Source: Bacillota bacterium (lineage in GTDB: Bacteria; Bacillota; Clostridia; Lachnospirales; Lachnospiraceae). From it: 20,762 bases of DNA. The notes beneath the pieces were generated by a model. It was given only the letters and a program-made list of their open reading frames with translations, did no database searches and was not told the DNA's origin. Shown piece after piece: positions 13,890-20,762 of the stretch (position 1 is the stretch's first letter; each line of letters begins with the position of its first letter). The stretch covers positions 1-20,762 of the forward strand of contig JAEZUR010000041.1 of assembly GCA_023420935.1 (NCBI GenBank). The letters run 5' to 3'. The position numbers were made by a program, and so were the translations under genes.

Positions 13890-13967
13890 CAGTTTCAATA
13901 AAGATGGATGAATCTAAATCAAATAATAAAATAAATATGGGTAGCCCCCAGGAAAAGAGGAGTAATT

Positions 13968-14864
13968 ATGAAGAAATTAAGCAAACTAGTAGTACTATTG
14001 TTAAGTCTTACCTTAGTGGTAGCAGGTCTTAGCGCATGCCAAAGCAATAAGAAAGTAGATTCAACAAATGCAAACGAGGGTACCAAGGCAACGAACGAAG
14101 CTTCAACTGGTACAGCTCGTACTTTAGAAGAGATAAAAGAAAGTGGCAAAGTTGTAATTGGTGTATTTAGTGATAAGAAACCGTTTGGATATGTAGATGA
14201 AAATGGAGATTTTCAAGGTTATGATGTTTACTTTGGTAATCGTATTGCAAAAGATCTTGGCGTAGAAGTAGAATATGTTGCGGTTGAAGCAGCAAGTCGT
14301 GTAGAATACTTAGTAACAGCTAAAGTTGATATTATCTTAGCTAATTTTACTGTAACACCAGAGCGTGCAGAACAGGTAGATTTTGCACTTCCTTATATGA
14401 AAGTAGCACTTGGCGTTGTTTCACCAGATAATGCATTAATTACAGATGCATCACAGTTAAATGGTAAAACGCTAATTGTAAGTAAAGGCACTACAGCAGA
14501 AACATATTTTACAGAAAATTATCCAGATGTTAAATTATTAAAATTTGACCAATACAGTGAAGCGTATAATGCACTATTAGATGGTCGTGGAGATGCATTT
14601 TCCACGGATAATACAGAAGTGTTAGCTTGGGCATTAGAAAATAAAGGATTTTCCGTTGGAGTAGAATCATTAGGAAATCTTGATACCATTGCAGCAGCAG
14701 TTCAAAAAGGAAACACAGAATTATTAAATTGGTTAAACGACGAAATCAAAACATTAGGAGAAGAAAAATTCTTCCATGCAGACTATGATGCAACCCTAGC
14801 ACCTGTTTATGGTGATGCTGCATCCCCTGATAACTTAGTTGTTGAAGGTGGAATCGTAGAATAA
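13968..14864 (+). CDS. Amino-acid ABC transporter substrate-binding lipoprotein, CjaA-like (cysteine/cystine candidate)
   Basis: 298 residues. The signal peptide (KKLSKLVVLLLSLTLVVAG) ends in lipobox LSAC, with Cys24 as lipid anchor, then a low-complexity linker (to about 46). The family-3 solute-binding fold follows: ESGKVVIGVFSDKKPFGYVDENGDFQGYDV, VEAASRVEYLVTAKVDIILANFTVTPERAEQVDFALPYMKVALGV, SKGTTAETYFTENYPDVK. From memory, this matches the cysteine-binding protein CjaA of Campylobacter very closely, including the EAAxRVE and ANFTxTPxRAEQVDF stretches, so cysteine or cystine is the likely ligand. GAGGAG precedes the ATG. Being last in the operon and separated by 78 bases, it can be made in excess of the permeases. 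A strong hairpin follows. Confidence 0.9.
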   Translation: MKKLSKLVVLLLSLTLVVAGLSACQSNKKVDSTNANEGTKATNEASTGTARTLEEIKESGKVVIGVFSDKKPFGYVDENGDFQGYDVYFGNRIAKDLGVEVEYVAVEAASRVEYLVTAKVDIILANFTVTPERAEQVDFALPYMKVALGVVSPDNALITDASQLNGKTLIVSKGTTAETYFTENYPDVKLLKFDQYSEAYNALLDGRGDAFSTDNTEVLAWALENKGFSVGVESLGNLDTIAAAVQKGNTELLNWLNDEIKTLGEEKFFHADYDATLAPVYGDAASPDNLVVEGGIVE

Positions 14865-14885
14865 TAAAAATTTCTATGTAATAAA

Positions 14886-14919
14886 GAGGTTGGTGGCAAT
14901 AGGAATTGCCACCAACCTC
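14886..14919. terminator. Strong hairpin between ABC operon and subtilase genes
   Basis: GAGGTTGGTGGCAAT (14886-14900), loop AGGA, and its exact complement (14905-14919): 15 perfect pairs, GC-rich. The plus-strand tail CTTCTACTTGT is only moderately T-rich; on the minus strand CTTTATTAC follows. It probably ends transcription from both convergent operons. Confidence 0.75.
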
Positions 14920-14956
14920 CTTCTACTTGTATTATAGTAATAAAAAAAGTTCATTT

Positions 14957-16693
14957 CTATTCCGATTTCAGTATATCGAATGAGTTATATATATTTAGTC
15001 TTCCGTAACCCCAGTCTTTATTGGGATAAGTGATATTTGCATTTCGAATTGCCCCTCTTATTAGGAATCTTTTAATTTCAACTGTGGTAATACCTTTAAA
15101 ATTTCCTTTCACAATACCCCATTCAAGCATGAGTGCTGTTATTCCTGTGGTGTGGGCAGCAGCTGCACTTGTACCTGTTACACTGCTATAACCATGTTCC
15201 AACGTAGGGCTTATAATATTCACCCCTGGAGCTGCTAACTCAGGTTTAATATTATTGGTTATACTATATCCTCTTCCAGCATTTTGATACAAAGTATTAT
15301 TATCGTGATTATATGCGGTGACTGTAATGGGGAGTATGGAATTACCAGGTGATGTTATAGTTGTATAAGGGTCTGCGTCCAAGAAGTAGGTATTAGGTGA
15401 TATGAAATTATCTGCGGGTAGCCATATATTAAAACTTCCTTGCAAATCACCACTTCCATAAATATTAAATTGCCATATCCCTTCTGCAGGGCTGCGAAAA
15501 CGAAGAAGAATTAATTGTACTCCTCGTTCGGTTTCTACTGTTTGATAGTCAATCAATATGATAGTGCCTTCAAAAATAAAGGATACTTCTCGATTAAGAA
15601 TAAGACTAGTTTCTATTTTGGGTATAAGTTCACCAGATGGTGAAATGATACTAAGGGTATAGGGTCCAGGCGCTGTACCCCATATCTCCATAGTAAATCC
15701 CTGTTCCTCTTTCCCAATATTTAATTTTACATTTTTAAAGCCTATTTTAGGATCAATTGTACTAAAAAAATGCCTTCTGGAAAGCCCTTCATTTCCACCA
15801 GCTACGGTAATACAAACACCTGGAAAATCCCCAGCCACAGATAAAAGAGATGCTAAGGCGCCTCTGCCATCGTGATTACCCTGAGAGCTACCTAAACCTA
15901 TGCAGATAGCGATCGGTCTATTTAGAGATCTTGCATATCTTGTTAAATATTGTACACCCCACATGATATCATTTTCTTGGTAACAGGGAACATCATCAGG
16001 AATGGAGAAAAAATTTCTTAAAATAGTTTTTGCTTGTTTTAACTTTACTACAATTAGTTCAGAATCCGGTGCCACACCACTAAAAGGAATGTCTTTTAGT
16101 TCAGAACCAGCAGAGATACCAGCTAACATGGTTCCATGGCCTATTTCATCTTTAGAAGGAACTATGTCATATGGATTAGCAATTGATAAAGCATGATTGA
16201 TTTGTTCCATATTATATACAGTGCCATAATAGGTAGGGTCTCCATAAACAATACCTTCACCATATACACCACCATCGGGATATTGATCTTTACTATCAAT
16301 TGTTTGATCCCATATGGAAATGATTCTACTTGTTCCATCAGAATGTAAAAATGCTGGATTCGTATAATCTATTCCTGTATCAACAATACCAACCAAGACA
16401 CCCTGGCCTCTTAATTTGAACGTGGGGAGATTTCGAATTGTATTTACTCCGGATGCTTCTAAACTGGATTCACTAACTAACCCATAGCAGGTAGGCAGTG
16501 CTGAGTAACCAAATAAGCTCAAGCTTCGTCCAGTAATTTTTGCTGTTTCAACATAAGCAACGGCAAACCTATTATTCATGATATGTATGGTATCATTTTT
16601 GAATTTATCGAGTTGTGAAATATTTTGATTATATTCAAATAACAAATCAGAATACTCATTACTGGTTATTTTATACTTATCATCAGGAGTCAT
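14957..16693 (-). CDS. Csp-like subtilase (S8 family), downstream paralogue
   Basis: 578 residues. Catalytic triad intact: Asp105 (VDTGID), His186 (IGHGT), Ser509 (TGTSAAAAH), with oxyanion Asn301 (AGGNEG). An N-terminal part of about 90 residues before the catalytic core resembles the prodomain of clostridial Csp proteases, and a roughly 130-residue insert between Asn301 and Ser509 matches the jelly-roll domain of that group. No signal peptide, as for spore-localised Csp enzymes, which activate the cortex hydrolase SleC at germination. Other leaderless relatives have unknown roles, and no sleC is in view, so the germination role is inference. AAAGGTGAT lies 5 bases before the ATG. It sits 24 bases after its paralogue, in the same operon. 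Confidence 0.85.
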   Translation of the reverse strand: MTPDDKYKITSNEYSDLLFEYNQNISQLDKFKNDTIHIMNNRFAVAYVETAKITGRSLSLFGYSALPTCYGLVSESSLEASGVNTIRNLPTFKLRGQGVLVGIVDTGIDYTNPAFLHSDGTSRIISIWDQTIDSKDQYPDGGVYGEGIVYGDPTYYGTVYNMEQINHALSIANPYDIVPSKDEIGHGTMLAGISAGSELKDIPFSGVAPDSELIVVKLKQAKTILRNFFSIPDDVPCYQENDIMWGVQYLTRYARSLNRPIAICIGLGSSQGNHDGRGALASLLSVAGDFPGVCITVAGGNEGLSRRHFFSTIDPKIGFKNVKLNIGKEEQGFTMEIWGTAPGPYTLSIISPSGELIPKIETSLILNREVSFIFEGTIILIDYQTVETERGVQLILLRFRSPAEGIWQFNIYGSGDLQGSFNIWLPADNFISPNTYFLDADPYTTITSPGNSILPITVTAYNHDNNTLYQNAGRGYSITNNIKPELAAPGVNIISPTLEHGYSSVTGTSAAAAHTTGITALMLEWGIVKGNFKGITTVEIKRFLIRGAIRNANITYPNKDWGYGRLNIYNSFDILKSE

Positions 16694-16717
16694 TAAACAT
16701 CACCTTTCTTCTTTATT

Positions 16718-18418
16718 CTATAGTTTGGATTTTAGATTTTCAAAAATATTAAATATGTCTAGAATGCCATAACCCCAATCTCTGTTTGGATATAGGATTG
16801 TTCCGGAACGTTTCGCTCCTCGGATCATAAGGTTTTTCAAAGTTAATGTTGACATGTTACTCATGTTGTTTTTTACAATTCCCCATTCTAATAAGAGGGC
16901 AGCAATTCCTGTAGTATGGGCTGCAGAGGTGCTGGTTCCAGTAAAAGGAGCAAAGTTGTCATAAATGGTCGGCGCTATTATATTTACACCAGGTGCTGCG
17001 ATATCGGGTTTGATTTCTCCAATGCGGTTGAAACCTCTACTTGCATTTAGATATAAGCTCTCGTCTGTTGGGTTATAGGAAGTTACGGTAATTGGCACAG
17101 ATGCATTTCCTAATGATAGGATTGTGGTATAAGGATCCGGGCGTAGAAAAAAAGTGCCATCTGAAATGAAACCAGACATGGGTAACCATATATGAAAACC
17201 TTGTTGTAGGTTACTTCTATTGTATACGTTAAAGCGCCAAATACCAGGGGTTGGATCGGAAAATCGTAGCAAAATCAGTTGTTCACCGCTCTGTGATTCT
17301 ACCATTTGGTAATCAATAAATATTCTCGTGCTTTCAAAGATAAAGGAAAGTTCTCTATTTTCATTAATTTTGGCACTTATTCTTGGTATGTACTCACCAG
17401 TTGGAGTTTTAAGATCAATAGAAAAAATACCAGGTGAATCTCCCCACAATTCCATTGTGAATCCTTTTTCATTTTCTCCCACATTCAGTTCTACAGTCTG
17501 ATATCCCATTTTAGGATCAATCAATCCGTAGAAATGCCTTCTTGCATTTCCTTCATTACCTGCCGCCACAACAACGGATACCCCAGAATTGTCTGCTATA
17601 TAGGATAAAAAGCTGCTTAGGGTTCCCTTTCCATCGTGAGCGCCCTGAGAGGTGCCAAGGGCAAGGCATATGGAAATTGGTCGCTTTAGTTGAATGGCAG
17701 TATTTAATAAATAGTTCAGAGCACTTAGAATATCATTTTCTTGAAAGCATATTGCATCTTCAGGAATTCTAAAAAATTTCTTAAGATATGGTTTAGCAGG
17801 TTTTAGTTTAACAACTACTAACTCGGCGTCAGGTGCAACTCCACTAAAACCAGTTGTTGGATCATCATTGCCAACAGCAATACCTGCTAACATGGTACCA
17901 TGTCCGTTCTCATCTGTAGTAGGAACAATATCGAAAGGGTTATCGCTCTTCAAAGCATTGTTGATTTGATCTCGGTTATACTCCGTTCCATAATATGTAT
18001 TTGCTGGATATTTATCACTGTAAATTGTCTGATCCCAGATCGATACTATTTTAGTAGTGTTATCAGCATATGTAAAAATAGGATTAGTATAATCAATTCC
18101 AGTATCTAGAATGCCTACCAATACGCCTTTTCCTCTGAGATTAAAATATGGCAAACTTCGAATTTTAAGAATACCACTTTTATCTAAACTTTCTTGACTA
18201 ATTATTCCAAATAAGGAAGGCATAACTGAATATCCATGTTTCGCAACAATATCTTCCGTAATTTGCAATATGGGAACATGTATTAGTGCATTAAAAAAGT
18301 CAATAATTTGAATGGTTGAATTCTCAAAATCAGAAAACACAGCAGGATTACCAGTATAGGTTATTAATAAGTCGGCATAGTCATTGCTTATTATTCTTTC
18401 TCTTTCTTCTAGTGTCAT
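16718..18418 (-). CDS. Csp-like subtilase (S8 family), upstream paralogue
   Basis: 566 residues from the ATG at 18418; a longer form starts at 18442 (574 residues). I prefer 18418 because AAAGGG lies 5 bases before it and because the N-terminus then lines up with the paralogue downstream (MTLEERERIISNDYADLL against MTPDDKYKITSNEYSDLL). Triad intact (numbering from 18418): Asp105 (LDTGID), His173 (NGHGT), Ser496 (TGTSTSAAH), with Asn288 (AAGNEG). Same layout as its neighbour: prodomain-like N-terminus, S8 core, jelly-roll-like insert, no signal peptide. The tandem pair clearly arose by duplication, looking about half identical by eye. The ATT-rich upstream region carries CATATACT (complement of 18463-18470), also found before the LysM-GH18 gene. 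Confidence 0.85.
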   Translation of the reverse strand: MTLEERERIISNDYADLLITYTGNPAVFSDFENSTIQIIDFFNALIHVPILQITEDIVAKHGYSVMPSLFGIISQESLDKSGILKIRSLPYFNLRGKGVLVGILDTGIDYTNPIFTYADNTTKIVSIWDQTIYSDKYPANTYYGTEYNRDQINNALKSDNPFDIVPTTDENGHGTMLAGIAVGNDDPTTGFSGVAPDAELVVVKLKPAKPYLKKFFRIPEDAICFQENDILSALNYLLNTAIQLKRPISICLALGTSQGAHDGKGTLSSFLSYIADNSGVSVVVAAGNEGNARRHFYGLIDPKMGYQTVELNVGENEKGFTMELWGDSPGIFSIDLKTPTGEYIPRISAKINENRELSFIFESTRIFIDYQMVESQSGEQLILLRFSDPTPGIWRFNVYNRSNLQQGFHIWLPMSGFISDGTFFLRPDPYTTILSLGNASVPITVTSYNPTDESLYLNASRGFNRIGEIKPDIAAPGVNIIAPTIYDNFAPFTGTSTSAAHTTGIAALLLEWGIVKNNMSNMSTLTLKNLMIRGAKRSGTILYPNRDWGYGILDIFNIFENLKSKL

Positions 18419-18462
18419 AGTATCCCTTTCCGTTGAAATCATAATCTTTCGCTTTACAGTAA

Positions 18463-18470
18463 AGTATATG
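18463..18470 (-). promoter_or_regulatory. Candidate sporulation -10 element of the subtilase operon
   Basis: CATATACT on the minus strand, identical to the -10 octamer of the LysM-GH18 gene. A partial sigma-E-like -35 (AATTTT) lies 13 bases further upstream. The -35 match is weak. Starting transcription here leaves almost no leader for the ATG at 18442 but a normal one for 18418. Confidence 0.3.
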
Positions 18471-18572
18471 CGGAAGAAATATGAAAATTGATTAAGTGGA
18501 AAAGTATCTAGTAGTAATGAGATTTATTAAAAAGTTCTTTCAAAATCCAATTAATTTTGATATATTTTAATG

Positions 18573-18578
18573 TATAAT
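18573..18578 (+). promoter_or_regulatory. Candidate -10 box of the MIF-like gene
   Basis: TATAAT 26 bases before the ATG. No convincing -35 box sits at the usual distance (TTAATT at about 16 bases is the best), so this is tentative. Confidence 0.35.
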
Positions 18579-18604
18579 AGGTTAATTAGAAAGGAATCAC
18601 GCAT

Positions 18605-18949
18605 ATGCCTTATATTAATACGAAAACGACTGTAACTTTAACAGAATCAAAACGAGAAGTAATAAAACAAAAGCTAGGAAAAGCAATCGAACTAATTCCA
18701 GGTAAAAGTGAAAATTGGCTTATGTTATCATTTGATGATGACAGCACCATGTATTTTAAAGGTAGTAATGAAAAACCATTAGCATTTGTAGAGGTAAAGA
18801 TATTTGGGAAAGCATCTGCTGATGCCTATGGTAAACTTACGAAAGCGATTACAGATATCATGACGGAGGAACTTGAAATACAATCTGACTGTATTTACGT
18901 AAAATACGAGGAAGTTTCAACCTGGGGATGGAATGGGAATAACTTTTAA
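18605..18949 (+). CDS. MIF-like phenylpyruvate tautomerase family protein
   Basis: 114 residues, the size of macrophage migration inhibitory factor, a trimeric tautomerase. MPYINTKT exposes Pro2, which acts as the catalytic base after Met removal. IPGKSENWLM holds the conserved Lys34 region, then FVEVKIFGKAS, and the C-terminus WGWNGNNF is the family's WxWNGxxF ending. The expected activity is keto-enol tautomerisation of phenylpyruvate-like substrates, but the physiological role of bacterial MIF homologues is unsettled. AAAGGAAT lies before the ATG. It is monocistronic, divergent from the subtilase operon, and ends in a strong hairpin at 19011. Confidence 0.9.
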   Translation: MPYINTKTTVTLTESKREVIKQKLGKAIELIPGKSENWLMLSFDDDSTMYFKGSNEKPLAFVEVKIFGKASADAYGKLTKAITDIMTEELEIQSDCIYVKYEEVSTWGWNGNNF

Positions 18950-19010
18950 GTGAATTCTATTTTATGGTAGAAAAAAATAACAGTTAAGTAAAAAAATGTA
19001 ACCAAAGAAT

Positions 19011-19064
19011 AAGGAGTTATTACTGAAAGAATATAAAATATTCATAGGTAATAGCTCCTTTTTT
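19011..19064 (+). terminator. Rho-independent terminator after the MIF-like gene
   Basis: AAGGAGTTATTACT (19011-19024) pairs with GGTAATAGCTCCTT (19047-19060) with two G-T pairs; an inner GAATAT/ATATTC extends the hairpin; a T-run follows. The rest of the 326-base gap (18950-19275) holds the mtlA promoter and a palindrome; I see no gene in it. Confidence 0.85.
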
Positions 19065-19161
19065 ATATTTTGGAAATAGTAAACTATGTATATAATGCTG
19101 AAAAACACTATGTATTTAGTCATGTCATTATTCAATAGCGACAAATTAACGTTTATTCAAG

Positions 19162-19191
19162 TTGCGAAATAGTAACACTTGCTATTATAAT
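19162..19191 (+). promoter_or_regulatory. Sigma-A promoter of mtlA
   Basis: TTGCGA at 19162-19167, 18-base spacer, TATAAT at 19186-19191. Transcription would start near 19198, giving an mRNA leader of about 78 bases. Confidence 0.6.
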
Positions 19192-19209
19192 GAAACTATC
19201 TTAAGAAGA

Positions 19210-19223
19210 TGATTGGCCAATCA
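19210..19223 (+). promoter_or_regulatory. 14-bp perfect palindrome in the mtlA leader
   Basis: TGATTGGCCAATCA, self-complementary throughout, flanked by GAAGA (19205-19209) and TCTTC (19226-19230), which also pair. It lies about 12 bases after the expected transcription start, so it could be a repressor operator or an RNA hairpin. It is not a catabolite-repression (cre) site by sequence. Confidence 0.45.
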
Positions 19224-19275
19224 GTTCTTCAGAAACTAGAGTTTATCTTATATTTCAGGAGAGAGAAGGTATTGT

Positions 19276-20655
19276 ATGAAAGAAAAAATTCAAGCATTCG
19301 GTAGATTTTTTAGTGGAATGGTTATGCCAAATATTGGTGCATTTATAGCATGGGGGTTAATAACAGCAGCGTTCATTTCAGTTGGTTGGTTTCCAAATGA
19401 AAGTATCAGTGCGTTAGTAGGCCCTATGGCATCTACACTTCTTCCGTTGCTCATAGCCTATACTGGTGGTAATGTAGTAGCAGGTCATAGAGGAGGAGTA
19501 ATTGGTGCTTTAGCAACTATGGGTCTTATTGTTGGATCGGACGTACCTATGTTTTTAGGTGCTATGCTTATGGGACCTTTCAGTGCATTTATTATTAAGA
19601 AATTTGACAAGTTAATTGAAGGTAAAGTAAAAGCTGGATTTGAAATGCTTGTAAATAATTTCTCACTTGGTATTTTTGGTGCTATTTTAGCAATTATTTC
19701 TTTAAAAGCAATCAGCCCAATTGTAACTTCCCTAAATTCCGTTATGGAAGCAGGAGTTGGTTTCTTTGTAGATAATAAACTTTTACCATTAGCAAGTGTA
19801 TTTATTGAACCAGCAAAAGTATTATTCTTAAACAATGCATTAAACCATGGTATCTTAACACCAATGGGTATGGAACAATCAAAAGAAATTGGACAGTCAA
19901 TCTTTTTCTTATTAGAAGCAAATCCAGGACCAGGACTTGGTATTTTACTTGCTTGCTTAATTGCTGGTAAAGGTATGGTAAAAAGTTCAGCACCAGGTGC
20001 GATTGTAATTCATTTCTTTGGTGGTATTCATGAAATTTATTTCCCTTACATTTTAATGAATCCTACTTTAATTTTAGCTGCTATCGCAGGTGGAGCAAGT
20101 GGTGTATTTACATTTAGTATCTTAGGTGGCGGATTAGTAGGACCTGCAGCACCAGGTAGTATTCTTGCTGTATTAGCTATGACACCAAAAACAGGATATT
20201 TACCAATTATATTAGGAGTACTTATTTCTGCAACCGTATCTTGTTTAGTTGCAATTCCATTATTAAAGATGTTTGGTAAAGATGAAGATATCAACGCAGC
20301 AAAAGAAAAAGTTCAAGATATGAAGAGCGCATCAAAAGGTATCGCTTCAGCTACAAATCACGATGTAAAAGATGTTAAGAATATTGTATTTGCATGTGAC
20401 GCTGGAATGGGTTCAAGTGCAATGGGCGCTACTATCCTTAAAAAGAAATTAACAGAAGCTGGACTTGGACATATTAATGTTGTTCATGCATCAGTATCAT
20501 CAATACCAGAGGATGCTCAGATTGTAGTTACTCATAGCAGTTTAAAAGAAAGAGCAGCTAAGAGTAATCCAAAAGCGAGATTAGTATTGATCACTAATTT
20601 CATGGCAGCACCAGAATATGATAAATTAGTAGATGAATTAAAAGCTTCCAATTAA
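19276..20655 (+). CDS. mtlA: PTS mannitol-specific EIICB component
   Basis: 459 residues. The EIIC membrane domain (about 1-335) has the mannitol-type N-terminus (GRFFSGMVMPNIGAFIAWGLITA), NHGILTPMG (190-198) and the sugar-site motif GGIHEIYFPYIL (249-260). After a linker (about 336-366) the EIIB domain holds NIVFACDAGMGSSAMGA, with phosphorylated Cys374. It imports mannitol as mannitol 1-phosphate. There is no EIIA domain, as in B. subtilis and other Firmicutes, so a separate mtlF, with mtlR and mtlD, is expected, probably just beyond the window. Codon use is more biased than in neighbouring genes, suggesting high expression. AGGAGAGAAGG precedes the ATG. A hairpin follows at 20690. Confidence 0.95.
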   Translation: MKEKIQAFGRFFSGMVMPNIGAFIAWGLITAAFISVGWFPNESISALVGPMASTLLPLLIAYTGGNVVAGHRGGVIGALATMGLIVGSDVPMFLGAMLMGPFSAFIIKKFDKLIEGKVKAGFEMLVNNFSLGIFGAILAIISLKAISPIVTSLNSVMEAGVGFFVDNKLLPLASVFIEPAKVLFLNNALNHGILTPMGMEQSKEIGQSIFFLLEANPGPGLGILLACLIAGKGMVKSSAPGAIVIHFFGGIHEIYFPYILMNPTLILAAIAGGASGVFTFSILGGGLVGPAAPGSILAVLAMTPKTGYLPIILGVLISATVSCLVAIPLLKMFGKDEDINAAKEKVQDMKSASKGIASATNHDVKDVKNIVFACDAGMGSSAMGATILKKKLTEAGLGHINVVHASVSSIPEDAQIVVTHSSLKERAAKSNPKARLVLITNFMAAPEYDKLVDELKASN

Positions 20656-20689
20656 TAAAGTTGTGTAGTTTCTATATGTAATGTAAGAA

Positions 20690-20710
20690 AAGCGGCAGCA
20701 TTTGCCGCTT
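20690..20710 (+). terminator. Hairpin after mtlA (terminator or attenuator)
   Basis: AAGCGGCA (20690-20697) and TGCCGCTT (20703-20710) around a 5-base loop; outer AAGAA and TTCTT can extend it. The tail GTTCTTGC is a poor T-run, so it may only partly end transcription, letting read-through reach downstream genes. Confidence 0.6.
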
Positions 20711-20762
20711 GTTCTTGCATTAATAAAGTAATATTAGTAAATTTTTTTAGAATTAGTGTATA

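Noticed and set aside
13930..13955. A small GGG/CCC hairpin between the ATPase and the binding-protein gene
   Set aside because: Stem of only about 4 pairs with no T-run; too weak to call as terminator or processing site.
19209..19304. A 31-codon upstream ORF overlapping the start of mtlA out of frame
   Set aside because: Only a weak AAGAAG precedes its ATG, and the sequence is explained by the palindrome and the mtlA ribosome site.
19485..19835. A 116-residue antisense open frame inside mtlA
   Set aside because: It is a by-product of the biased codon use of mtlA; the sense strand encodes clear EIIC sequence.

Overview
This window looks like chromosomal DNA of a low-GC, endospore-forming anaerobic Firmicute, most likely a clostridial cluster XIVa / Lachnospiraceae type. 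That placement is inference. It rests on AT-rich codon use, strong AGGAGG ribosome binding sites, germination-type (Csp-like) subtilases, a SleL-like LysM/GH18 spore protein, a clostridial MIF-like tautomerase and a NapH-like polyferredoxin. No insertion sequence, phage gene, CRISPR array, rRNA or tRNA was seen.

Layout. (1) 1-3032: the 5' part of an FAD oxidoreductase (minus strand), diverging from a DUF2935 protein; then a PadR regulator whose sigma-A promoter is bracketed by two identical 19-bp palindromic sites, overlapping a NapH-like 4Fe-4S membrane protein that is split by a frame change. (2) 3122-5401: a LysM-LysM-GH18 protein (minus strand) whose catalytic Asp/Glu are gone, diverging from an N-terminal-nucleophile amidase. 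(3) 5402-5755: a 354-base gap with a perfect 19-bp hairpin, a possible 36-codon membrane microprotein on the minus strand with its own good promoter, and the promoter of the next operon. (4) 5756-9135: a YyaL/SPATA20-type thioredoxin-fold protein followed 32 bases later by a CYP152-type P450 peroxygenase. (5) 9220-9987: a DUF4163/DUF3298 lipoprotein. (6) 10180-11544: an SDR oxidoreductase and a ThuA-like protein behind a stretched, 19-bp-spacer MerR-type promoter. (7) 11722-14864: a polar amino-acid ABC importer (leader ORF, two permeases, ATPase, lipoprotein) whose binding protein closely resembles the Campylobacter cysteine-binding protein CjaA. (8) 14957-18442: tandem leaderless subtilases (minus strand). 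(9) 18605-18949: a MIF/phenylpyruvate tautomerase homologue. (10) 18950-19275: a 326-base gap holding a strong terminator, the mtlA promoter and a 14-bp perfect palindrome. (11) 19276-20655: the mannitol PTS EIICB gene, with a hairpin behind it.

How genes work together. The GH18-like protein and the two Csp-like proteases both belong to families acting on the spore cortex and coat, and their upstream regions share the octamer CATATACT; the GH18 gene fits the Bacillus sigma-K promoter consensus exactly. The ABC genes form one translationally coupled unit. The PadR/polyferredoxin pair and the YyaL/P450 pair are each candidate two-gene operons.

No wholly new multi-gene system was recognised. 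The most interesting items are the probable GH18 pseudoenzyme under a sporulation-type promoter, the CYP152/YyaL pair in a presumed anaerobe, the unannotated divergent microprotein, the leader ORF and dyad of the cysteine-type importer, and the PadR twin operators.
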